A DNA stretch of 63,091 bases from Pseudomonadota bacterium (GTDB lineage: Bacteria; Pseudomonadota; Alphaproteobacteria; Rhizobiales; Hyphomicrobiaceae). The DNA lies in the NCBI GenBank assembly GCA_023387235.1, contig JAEWIJ010000097.1, forward strand, positions 1-63,091, in the 5' to 3' direction. The notes below the pieces were generated by a model. It saw only the letters and a list, made by a program, of their open reading frames with translations. It did no database searches and was not told the origin of the DNA. Positions 25,954 through 33,934 of the stretch are shown here, piece after piece; the first letter of the stretch is position 1, and each line of letters begins with the position of its first letter. The position numbers were made by a program, and so were the translations under genes.

Positions 25954-26504
25954 TTTTGAGGCCACGAGCAGCGCCAGCACCGCGACGGACACCGATGTGG
26001 CTGCTGGCCGTGCTCGTCGTTTCCCTGCTTCTGAATGGATTGGTGGTCGGTGCCGTCGCTTCACGCTGGAAGGCCATGCACGCCGGTCCGCCCGTGCTCG
26101 GCTCATCGTCCAACGCGCAGCTCTTCGGATTTGCAGTCACCCTGCCCGAAGAGCGACGACGCGAGATCTGGAAGTCCGTCGAAACGGACCGCGACGCCAT
26201 GCGGCCCCTCCGCCAGACGGTCTTCGCGGCGCGTGACGAAGCGCGCAAGACACTCCTCGCCGACCCCTTCGATGCGGAGCGCTACGGAGTGGCGCAGAAG
26301 CGTCTTTTCGAGGCCGAGCAGCAGATGCGCCTGCGCGCGCTCGACGTCGTTCAGGCCATCGCCAAACAGCTCACACCGCAGGAACGGGCAGCTTTCGCGC
26401 GATGGGAGGAAGACGACCGTTCCCGACGTCGCGCCTTTTGGCGCGGCATGCGGGGCGAGGACGCTAACCGCTCATCCAGGAGCGCAGGGGAAGCCAAGAA
26501 CTGA
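25950..26504 (+). CDS. Periplasmic heavy-metal sensor-like protein (Metal_resist/CnrX-like)
   Basis: A 184-residue membrane-anchored protein: one N-terminal span (MWLLAVLVVSLLLNGLVVGA) followed by a helical periplasmic domain. The arrangement of long helices (LPEERRREIWKSVETDRDAM, VFAARDEARKTLLADPFDAE, LFEAEQQMRLRALDVVQAIA, LTPQERAAFARWEED) is that of the Metal_resist family, which includes CnrX, CpxP-like and ZraP-like sensors. It overlaps the upstream anti-sigma-like gene by ATGA, giving a coupled sensor/anti-sigma pair. The metal, if any, cannot be deduced; few His, Cys or Met residues are present, so a non-metal signal is possible. Confidence 0.8.
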   Translation: MILRPRAAPAPRRTPMWLLAVLVVSLLLNGLVVGAVASRWKAMHAGPPVLGSSSNAQLFGFAVTLPEERRREIWKSVETDRDAMRPLRQTVFAARDEARKTLLADPFDAERYGVAQKRLFEAEQQMRLRALDVVQAIAKQLTPQERAAFARWEEDDRSRRRAFWRGMRGEDANRSSRSAGEAKN

Positions 26505-26606
26505 ACAATCCTGCCGCACCCGTTGAAACGGCGCGCCTGCCCAGCCTTGACATTTCCCCTCCGACGCCTCACCGACAGGCCATCGGCCCGCACCTCGGAG
26601 GCGAGC

Positions 26607-27332
26607 GTGAAGCTCTCTGATTTCAAGGTTCTGACGTTCGATTGCTACGGCACGCTCATCGACTGGGAGAGCGGCATGATCGCCGCGCTCACGCCGTTGA
26701 CCGAGCGCCTGCAGCCGGCCCTCTCGCGCAATGAGATCCTCGAGGACCACAGCCGCATCGAGGCCATGCAGCAGGCCGCCACGCCCGCGAAGCCCTATGC
26801 CGAGCTTCTCGCCGTCGTCTACAAGCGGCTCGCGGAGTATTGGGGCCTCCCGGTGAGCTGGCACGAAAGCCTCAGGTACGGCCGTTCGATCGCGGACTGG
26901 CCCGCCTTCCCGGACTCGAGCGACGCGCTTCGCCACCTGAAGCAGCACTTCGATCTCGTGATCCTCTCGAACGTCGACAACGAGAGCTTCGCGCACTCCA
27001 ATGCGCGCCTCGGCGCCGCCTTCAATGCGATCTACACGGCCGAGGACATCGGATCGTACAAGCCGGCCGCGCGCAATTTCGAGTACATGCTCGACGATCT
27101 CGCGGCCCGCGGCATTGGCCGATCGGACATCCTCCACGTCGCCGAAAGCCTCTTCCACGATCACGTGCCGGCGAACGGCATCGGCCTCGCGACCTGCTGG
27201 ATTCATCGCCGGCACGGCGATGAGGGCTTCGGTGCGACCCGGCCACCGGACACCATGCCAAAGATGGCATTCCGCTTCGAGAGCATGGCCGCTCTGGCCG
27301 CCGCGCACGCAGCCGAGCTTGCCGCAAAATAA
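26607..27332 (+). CDS. Haloacid dehalogenase type II family hydrolase
   Basis: A 241-residue HAD-superfamily enzyme close to L-2-haloacid dehalogenases. Motif I is LTFDCYGTLIDWESG with nucleophile D12; motif II is LVILSNVDNESF; motif III/IV includes IGSYKPAARNFEYML and ILHVAESLFHDH. Type II dehalogenases hydrolyse 2-haloalkanoic acids; many relatives act on other substrates, so the exact reaction is open. The start is GTG 26607, chosen because GGAGG lies five bases upstream and the conserved VKLSDFKVLTFD begins there; an ATG at 26523 would add an Arg/Pro-rich leader. A bidirectional terminator follows at once. Confidence 0.85.
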   Translation: MKLSDFKVLTFDCYGTLIDWESGMIAALTPLTERLQPALSRNEILEDHSRIEAMQQAATPAKPYAELLAVVYKRLAEYWGLPVSWHESLRYGRSIADWPAFPDSSDALRHLKQHFDLVILSNVDNESFAHSNARLGAAFNAIYTAEDIGSYKPAARNFEYMLDDLAARGIGRSDILHVAESLFHDHVPANGIGLATCWIHRRHGDEGFGATRPPDTMPKMAFRFESMAALAAAHAAELAAK

Positions 27333-27334
27333 AA

Positions 27335-27365
27335 GGCCTTCCCGGCATTGAATGCCGGAAAGGCC
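27335..27365. terminator. Bidirectional intrinsic terminator
   Basis: Fifteen-base arms (27335-27349 and 27351-27365) with one mismatch form a strong hairpin just after the HAD gene. On the minus strand it is followed by TTTTATTTT, so it serves the convergent DUF465 gene best and probably also ends the HAD transcript. Confidence 0.75.
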
Positions 27366-27511
27366 GCCTGATCAAAAGTCACAAACCCTGCCCGTCCCCG
27401 CCGGCATCGCGTTGCACGAGCATCGCGTCCGGCGAAAAGGCGCAAGAAAACACCAGCGGACGTATGCGCCCACTGAACCTGCCGTCAGGCGTTGCGCCTG
27501 ATGGCTGGCGC

Positions 27512-27688
27512 TTAGTGGCTGGTCTTCGAGCTCAGCCTGTTGATTTCGTCCTTGAGTTTTAGTTTCTCGAGCTTCAGCCGGGTGATCTCCACGTCACTGG
27601 AGCCCGGCCTGTTCAGCTCTTCCTCGATCCGGCGGTCGAGAAGCTTGTGCTTCTCAGAAAGCTCTGCGAGATGTGCGTGTAGCGCCAT
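27512..27688 (-). CDS. DUF465 (YdcH-like) small coiled-coil protein
   Basis: A 58-residue protein of the DUF465 family: ALHAHLAELSEKHKLLDRRI and EITRLKLEKLKLKDEINRL give two heptad-rich helices, predicted to form a helical hairpin. Such proteins are widespread in proteobacteria and of unknown function. ATG 27688 follows GGAGGG at a good spacing, which decides the start against a longer frame up to 27742. The gene stands alone on the minus strand and ends before the bidirectional terminator. Confidence 0.85.
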   Translation of the reverse strand: MALHAHLAELSEKHKLLDRRIEEELNRPGSSDVEITRLKLEKLKLKDEINRLSSKTSH

Positions 27689-27897
27689 CAGGCCCTCCGT
27701 GTACGAGTTGACAGTTGAAAGTCTGCCACGAATCGCCCGCACTGTCCAACGCGCCTGGGGTCAACTAGTGCAAAACAACTTGATCGCCGCGCCTTAACGC
27801 TGAGGCTCCGTCCATCAATTGGATAGATACTTTTTATAATCTATACAAAATCTTGCTGGATCCGACTCACGGCCCAACCTCACGGAATGGAATGGTC
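27689..27897. other. Divergent promoter region between DUF465 and RNase D genes
   Basis: An AT-rich patch at 27811-27852 contains TATAAT at 27835-27840 on the plus strand, 58 bp before the RNase D start; no good -35 is visible at the proper distance (TTGGAT lies too close). It is the best candidate promoter for the RNase D gene. Confidence 0.4.
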
Positions 27898-28518
27898 ATG
27901 ACCGCTGCTCAGAACTTCCTCCACCGCGGCGACCTCCCCGCCGGCCTCGAATTCTCCGGCGCCGTCGCCATCGACACCGAAACGCTCGGGCTCAAACCGC
28001 ACCGCGACCGCCTCTGCCTCGTCCAGCTCTCGGCCGGTGACGGCACCGCCCACCTCGTCCAGCTCGATGGCACAAATTGGTCCGCCCCGCGGCTGAAGGC
28101 TCTGCTTGCCGATCCGAAGATCACGAAGATCTTCCACTATGCCCGCTTCGACGTGGCCGTCCTCCAGCAGTATCTCGGCGTCACGACCGGGCCGATCTAC
28201 TGCACGAAGATCGCGTCCAAGCTCGTGCGCACTTACACCGACCGCCACGGCCTCAAGGATCTCTGCTCCGAACTGCTCGGCATCGAGCTCTCGAAGCAGC
28301 AGCAAAGCTCCGACTGGGCCGCGGCCACGCTCAGCCCCCAGCAGCTCGCCTATGCCGCCGCCGACGTCCTCCACCTGCACGCGCTCAAGGCTGTGCTCGA
28401 TGGCATGCTCGTCCGCCAGAACCGAACGGCGTTCGCGGAAGCCTGCTTCGCCTTTCTCCCCGAGCGCGCAAAGCTCGACCTTGCCGGCTTCGAGGACATC
28501 GATATCTTCAGCCACTGA
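27898..28518 (+). CDS. Ribonuclease D-like 3'-5' exonuclease
   Basis: A 206-residue DEDDy exonuclease related to RNase D. Exo I is AVAIDTETLGLKPHRDR (DxE), Exo II is KIFHYARFDVAVLQQYLG, and Exo III is QQLAYAAADVLHLHAL with the YxxxD tyrosine, so the four acidic ligands are present. It lacks the C-terminal HRDC domains of full RNase D, a short form common in alphaproteobacteria next to the lpt genes. It is expected to trim RNA 3' ends in the cytoplasm. ATG 27898 is used; ATG 27892, two codons earlier, is equally possible. Confidence 0.88.
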   Translation: MTAAQNFLHRGDLPAGLEFSGAVAIDTETLGLKPHRDRLCLVQLSAGDGTAHLVQLDGTNWSAPRLKALLADPKITKIFHYARFDVAVLQQYLGVTTGPIYCTKIASKLVRTYTDRHGLKDLCSELLGIELSKQQQSSDWAAATLSPQQLAYAAADVLHLHALKAVLDGMLVRQNRTAFAEACFAFLPERAKLDLAGFEDIDIFSH

Positions 28519-28649
28519 CACGAATCTGTGAGTTATGACGGTTTCGTCGTAACCGGTTGCGATGCGTCCCAATATCTCCCAATTTCACCGGCACTGAGTG
28601 ACGAAGCGCGCCGCTCCGACAGGCAGAGCTGGCGCATCAGCGGGCAAGC

Positions 28650-30725
28650 ATGGCGACGACGATCGATCCACGCCGGGCGCGTGACCGGCCGGGTGGCCTT
28701 GCTCCGGATGGGACTGGCTCCGGCGGGTCAAGTCGCGCGGTTGGCCACGAGGTCGGCCATGATCGCGCGCGTGCATTCGCAGCCGCGCGTCGCCATAGCC
28801 TCATGGTCCGCACGCTGCGGCTCGCGCTTCCGGCTTTTGCCATCGGGATACTCGGCATCTACGGCCTCACCACCTGGCGCCTGACAACGCTCAGGGCGCG
28901 GGGCGTGACGCTCGAGAACGTACATGTGTCGAATGACCATCTCATGATGGCCAACCCGAAGTATGCGGGCGCCGGCAAGGACGGCTCGCGTCACGCCGTC
29001 CGCGCGCGCTCTGCCGAGACCGATCTCGTCTCGCAGAAGCTGGTCAAGCTCACGACCATCGAAGGCGAGATCGTGCAGCTCAACGGCACGAAGATCGATC
29101 TCACGGCGACGCGCGGGACTTACGATCAAGAGACGGGCGTCCTTCAGCTGCAGGAGCAGATCGACGTCAAATCGTCCGACGGCATGGTCGCGAAGCTCAC
29201 CTCGGCGACGGTTCTCACCAAGGAGAACCGCATCGTCACGAACGAGCCCATCACCGCCACCTCGACCTCCGGCACGATCCGCGCCCGCGCCATGGAAATG
29301 GCGACCAAGCGCCGCCTCGCGACATTCACCGGCGATGTCGCCGTGCGCATGACGCCACCACAACAGCCGGCCAATGCGGCTCCGAAGAAAGAGAAGGAAA
29401 AATCCGCGAGCACCGCGCTCGGGCCGAGCTTCTCCTCCAATGAGCCCGTCGACATCACGTCGGATCGCCTCACGGTCGACGACGAGAAGCGCACGGCCAT
29501 GTTCCGCACGAACGTCGTCGCGCGCCAGGGCACGGCGACGTTGCTCGCGCCCGAGCTCGATGCGGTCTATGCGGGCCGCTCGGCGCTCCCGGGCGCGGCT
29601 GCGGATCCCGGCACAGATCCGGCCGCCTCCCGCCTGACGAGCCTCGAGGCGCGCGGCGGCATCGTGATGACGCGAGATACGGATCGCGCCACCGCGACGA
29701 CGCTCCACTACGATGCCGAGAGCCAGCGGACAATCCTCACGGGACCTGTCGACATGAGCTCGGGCATCGACCGCCGCGCGACCAGCGCCACCGCCGAGAT
29801 CGATCACAAGTCCGACCGCATCACGCTCGACGGCGCCGTCGTGCTCTATCAGGCCAAGAACATCCTGCGCGGCGAGCGCCTTGCCATCGACCGCGCCAGC
29901 GGCCGCGCGCGTCTCGACAGTCCGCCGGAAGCCGCCCGCGGCAACGGACGCATCAACGTGATCCTCTATCGCCCCGAGAATGCGACCTCACGCACACGCC
30001 AATCCAGCGCCGCCGCCAACGAGAGCGAAGGCGGGTCGATCGGCTCCTTCCGCACGGACCCGAGCGCACCGATCGATATCGATGCCGCGTCCCTCGATTT
30101 CGATGAGAACAAGCGCAACGCACTCTTCACGGGCAGCGTGGTCGCCAAGCAGGGCGACTTCGTGATCCGCACGCCGAGCCTCATGGCGCTGTTCCAGGGC
30201 CAGACCTCCCTGCTCTCGGCCGTTCCCAAGAGCGCTGATGGCTCCACACCAACGAGCCTGAAGAAGATCGAAGCCCGCAACGGCGTTGTCATCACCGGCA
30301 AGGACGGGCAGAAAGTGACCGGCGACTGGGCCGACTTCGATCCCGTCGGGAATTTCGCCACTGTTGGCGGTCAGGTGGTCGTCAGCCAGGGCAAGAACGT
30401 GGTCGAGGGCACGAAGCTGATCATGGACCTGACGTCCGGGCGCACGCGCTTCGAGACCGGCGGCGCCAATGTTGCGTCGGGCCCCGCGTCCGAAAGCACG
30501 CTTCCCTGCGCCCCAGGACAGACCTGCACGTCCAAGCGGCGCGTGCGGGCCATCTTCTACCCCAAGGACGCCAAGCGTCCGCCGGCCGTCCGCGACCGCG
30601 GCACGTCGAAACAGGCGCCGGCGCCCACTGAGAACCCGTCGATCTCGCCGGCCCAACGCTCCCCGAGCCAATCCTCCTGGCAGTCCTCGACCACGCGGAC
30701 GCCCGCGCCGGAGGCCTCGCAATGA
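28650..30725 (+). CDS. LptC-LptA-LptA fusion: periplasmic lipopolysaccharide transport protein
   Basis: A 691-residue protein that appears to join the LPS-export parts LptC and LptA. A 50-residue cytoplasmic leader precedes one membrane helix (LALPAFAIGILGIYGL, 58-73). An LptC-like beta-jellyroll spans about 80-235 (TLENVHVSNDHLMMANPKYA). Two OstA/LptA-like domains follow, about 265-430 (PVDITSDRLTVDDEKRTAMF) and 473-607 (PIDIDAASLDFDENKRNALF), each with the paired EARGG/EARNG and late beta-strand motifs, separated by low-complexity linkers. The C terminus is Pro/Ser-rich. Usually lptC and lptA are separate genes. lptB follows 22 bp later, confirming the pathway. The ATG at 28650 has a weak ribosome site; ATG 28803 would start at the membrane helix. 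Confidence 0.88.
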   Translation: MATTIDPRRARDRPGGLAPDGTGSGGSSRAVGHEVGHDRARAFAAARRHSLMVRTLRLALPAFAIGILGIYGLTTWRLTTLRARGVTLENVHVSNDHLMMANPKYAGAGKDGSRHAVRARSAETDLVSQKLVKLTTIEGEIVQLNGTKIDLTATRGTYDQETGVLQLQEQIDVKSSDGMVAKLTSATVLTKENRIVTNEPITATSTSGTIRARAMEMATKRRLATFTGDVAVRMTPPQQPANAAPKKEKEKSASTALGPSFSSNEPVDITSDRLTVDDEKRTAMFRTNVVARQGTATLLAPELDAVYAGRSALPGAAADPGTDPAASRLTSLEARGGIVMTRDTDRATATTLHYDAESQRTILTGPVDMSSGIDRRATSATAEIDHKSDRITLDGAVVLYQAKNILRGERLAIDRASGRARLDSPPEAARGNGRINVILYRPENATSRTRQSSAAANESEGGSIGSFRTDPSAPIDIDAASLDFDENKRNALFTGSVVAKQGDFVIRTPSLMALFQGQTSLLSAVPKSADGSTPTSLKKIEARNGVVITGKDGQKVTGDWADFDPVGNFATVGGQVVVSQGKNVVEGTKLIMDLTSGRTRFETGGANVASGPASESTLPCAPGQTCTSKRRVRAIFYPKDAKRPPAVRDRGTSKQAPAPTENPSISPAQRSPSQSSWQSSTTRTPAPEASQ

Positions 30726-30747
30726 GCCCGAGCCTGCAGGCGCACCC

Positions 30748-31575
<828 letters not shown>

Positions 31576-31580
31576 GCACT

Positions 31581-31607
31581 GCCTCGGATCGGGGCGCCCC
31601 GATAGGC
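31581..31607. terminator. Palindromic hairpin after lptB
   Basis: A perfect 16-bp palindrome ATCGGGGCGCCCCGAT (31588-31603) is flanked by GCCT and AGGC that can pair across a small bulge. It starts 5 bp after the lptB stop; no T-run follows. Likely a terminator or attenuating hairpin before rpoN. Confidence 0.5.
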
Positions 31608-31760
31608 AGAATGACGTCTTATCGCGCAATGCTGTTTACGATTCTGGGCTACAGTGCCCCCCACAGTGACGGCACGCAGCGGGCAGTGGAAGCTGCGGAC
31701 GACCGACGAGTTGGCTCTGCGGTGTAGGGCATCGCGGAGCAAGGGTTGGGGAAAGTTCGT

Positions 31761-33341
31761 ATGGCGATTACAACGAAGCTCGAGCTCCGCCAGAGCCAGC
31801 AGCTCGTTATGACGCCGCAGCTGCAGCAGGCGATCAAGCTGTTGCAGCTCTCCAATCTCGAGCTCAACGAGTTCGTCGATGCCGAGCTCGAGCGCAATCC
31901 CCTGCTAGAGCGCGACGAGGAATACGACGGCTCCGCCAGCCCGGCCGAGAGCACCTACGACAAGGACAGCGGATCGGACGGGGACGACGGCGATTTCGGC
32001 GACGGTGGCACCTTTGGCGACGGTGACGGCTCAGCTTCCGACCGCCTCGACCTGATCGGCGACACCACCGCCCCCACGCAGGATCTCGATGTCGACCGCG
32101 ACGTCGCCTTCGCCGAGGAGAGCCCGCAGGACATCGCCGCGCTGCTCGCAGGCAGTGCGTGGTCCGGCGCCCGCCAGCCCGGCCTGCTCGGCGGCGGCGA
32201 AGAGGCCGATCTCGAATCCATCCTCACGAGCGATCTCTCGCTCCGCGATCACCTTTCGGGCCAGCTCCAGCTCGCGATCGGCGATCCCGTCGAGCGCATG
32301 ATCGGCGGCTATCTCATCGATCTCGTCGATGATGCGGGCTACGTGCGCGCCGACTTGGGCGAGCTCGCCGACCGCATCGGCGCACCGCTCGGCCAGGTGA
32401 AATCGGTTCTCGCGAAACTCCAGACCTTCGATCCGCCCGGCGTGATGGCGACCTCGCTCAAGGAGTGCCTCGCGCTCCAGCTCAAGGAGCGCGACCGCTA
32501 CGATCCGATGATCGCAAAGCTGCTAGAAAACCTCGAGCTGCTCGCGACGCACGATCTGCGCCAGCTCAAGCGCATTCTCGGCGCCGACATGGAGGACATC
32601 ACCGACATGATCGGTGAGATCCGCGCTCTCAATCCCAAGCCCGGCAACGCCTTCGGCGGATCGCCCGTGCAGACCGTCATCCCCGACGTTCTCGTCCGCC
32701 CCGCGAACGACGGCAGCTGGCACGTCGAGCTCAACAGCGAGACCTTGCCGCGCGTCCTCGTCAATCGCGCCTACTACACGCGCGTCTCGCGCACTGCCGG
32801 ATCGCAGCCGCGCGACAAGGAATTCCTGCTCGAGTGCCTGAACACGGCGAACTGGCTGGTCAAGAGCCTCGACCAGCGCGCCCGCACGATCTTGCGCGTC
32901 GCCGAGGAGATCGTGCGCCAGCAGGACGCCTTCCTGGTGCACGGCGTGCAGCATCTGCGACCCCTCAATCTGAAGACCGTCGCCGACGCCATCAAGATGC
33001 ACGAATCGACGGTGAGCCGCGTAACCTCGTCGAAGTACATGGCCACGAACCGCGGCATCTTCGAGATGAAGTATTTCTTCAACTCGGCGATCGCCTCGGT
33101 GGACAACGGCTTTGCGCACTCCTCGGTGTCGGTGCGTCACCGCATCAAGCTGCTCATCGATGCCGAGACGTCGAACGCGGTGCTGTCCGACGACCAGATC
33201 GTCGACAATCTCCAACGCGAGGGCATCGACATCGCGCGCCGGACGGTTGCCAAATACCGCGAGGCCATGGGCATTGCCTCCTCCGTCCAGCGCCGCCGTG
33301 AAAAGCGGGCCCACGCCCAGACCGCGCGGGTGGCCGGCTAG
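31761..33341 (+). CDS. rpoN: RNA polymerase sigma-54 factor
   Basis: RpoN (526 residues) directs RNA polymerase to -24/-12 promoters and needs AAA+ activators; in alphaproteobacteria it controls nitrogen metabolism and other functions. The Gln-rich region I (LELRQSQQLVMTPQLQQAIK, LLQLSNLELNEFVDAELE) binds the activator; an acidic region II follows (DGDDGDFGDGGTFGDGDG). The core-binding and HTH domains include MHESTVSRVTSSKYM, and the RpoN box is ARRTVAKYREAMGI near residue 493. All landmarks are intact. ATG 31761 is used; an earlier in-frame start at 31746 adds five residues. Ends with an Arg/Ala-rich tail. Confidence 0.97.
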   Translation: MAITTKLELRQSQQLVMTPQLQQAIKLLQLSNLELNEFVDAELERNPLLERDEEYDGSASPAESTYDKDSGSDGDDGDFGDGGTFGDGDGSASDRLDLIGDTTAPTQDLDVDRDVAFAEESPQDIAALLAGSAWSGARQPGLLGGGEEADLESILTSDLSLRDHLSGQLQLAIGDPVERMIGGYLIDLVDDAGYVRADLGELADRIGAPLGQVKSVLAKLQTFDPPGVMATSLKECLALQLKERDRYDPMIAKLLENLELLATHDLRQLKRILGADMEDITDMIGEIRALNPKPGNAFGGSPVQTVIPDVLVRPANDGSWHVELNSETLPRVLVNRAYYTRVSRTAGSQPRDKEFLLECLNTANWLVKSLDQRARTILRVAEEIVRQQDAFLVHGVQHLRPLNLKTVADAIKMHESTVSRVTSSKYMATNRGIFEMKYFFNSAIASVDNGFAHSSVSVRHRIKLLIDAETSNAVLSDDQIVDNLQREGIDIARRTVAKYREAMGIASSVQRRREKRAHAQTARVAG

Positions 33342-33431
33342 GCCTGCCGCGTCGTCCGGTCCTGTGCGGGGTCTCCGGCGTTGCCATCCCTGCCAAAGCC
33401 CTGTAATCACGGCTCGGCAATTGCAGTCTGA

Positions 33432-33506
33432 GGGCGGGTAGCTCAGTGGTAGAGCATCTGACTTTTAATCAGATGGTCGTGGGTTCGATCCCCACCCCGC
33501 TCACCA
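33432..33506 (+). tRNA. tRNA-Lys (anticodon UUU)
   Basis: A complete 75-base cloverleaf with encoded CCA. Acceptor arms GGGCGGG (33432-33438) and CCCGCTC (33496-33502) pair with one G-U. The D arm is GCTC-AGTGGT-AGAGC-like, the anticodon stem TCTGA/TCAGA encloses CTTTTAA with anticodon TTT at 33464-33466, and the T loop is GTGGGTTCGATCCCCAC. It lies 90 bp after rpoN and marks the left edge of an AT-richer segment, a common integration target. Confidence 0.96.
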
Positions 33507-33934
33507 GATAACTCAATATCTTAGAGAAGTTTCGCAACATCCATAGCCGGCCTCCGTCGCACCTCGGCATCACCAAATCTCGGACATTTAGAGTGCCGTA
33601 CGATTTACGCGCTTTGTTGCAGCGTGCTTGCTCCCATTCCAACAACGAGTCGAATGCGGCTCGATCTCGTCGCCAATAACGGCGTGCTTCGCCTAAAAGG
33701 ATGGCGAGTTGCTTCAGACCGGCGAGGGTGGTCGGCAACCATCGCTCGCGCTGCTGCCCACAATGCGCCAGTGCTTCCTGAATTTCAGCAGTCCCGGCTC
33801 TACGTGAAAATGTTGCGCGCACGGATGCTGGTGAAGCTCCTACAGTTGCGATGTCGGAGACTTCGGCAAGTCTTGGCAGCTGCCATCGAATGTGCTCTGT
33901 TGAACCCATTGCTCTAGTATTCGGGGAATTTCTT
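33507..33934. other. Region between tRNA-Lys and the RTX protein gene
   Basis: On the minus strand a frame is open from about 33975 to 33469. Its middle (EIQEALAHCGQQRERWLPTT, LGEARRYWRRDRAAF) looks more protein-like than most shadows, but its last residues (GVGIEPTTI) are simply the antisense of the tRNA, a well-known annotation artefact, and its start lies inside the RTX gene. It may be a decayed gene fragment left by an insertion at the tRNA. Base composition is less GC-rich than the flanks. The sequence shows no duplicate of the tRNA 3' end that I could find on the far side. Confidence 0.4.

Noticed and set aside
27512..27742. Longer version of the DUF465 protein
   Set aside because: The extra 18 N-terminal residues lack similarity and a ribosome site, whereas ATG 27688 has GGAGGG at proper spacing.
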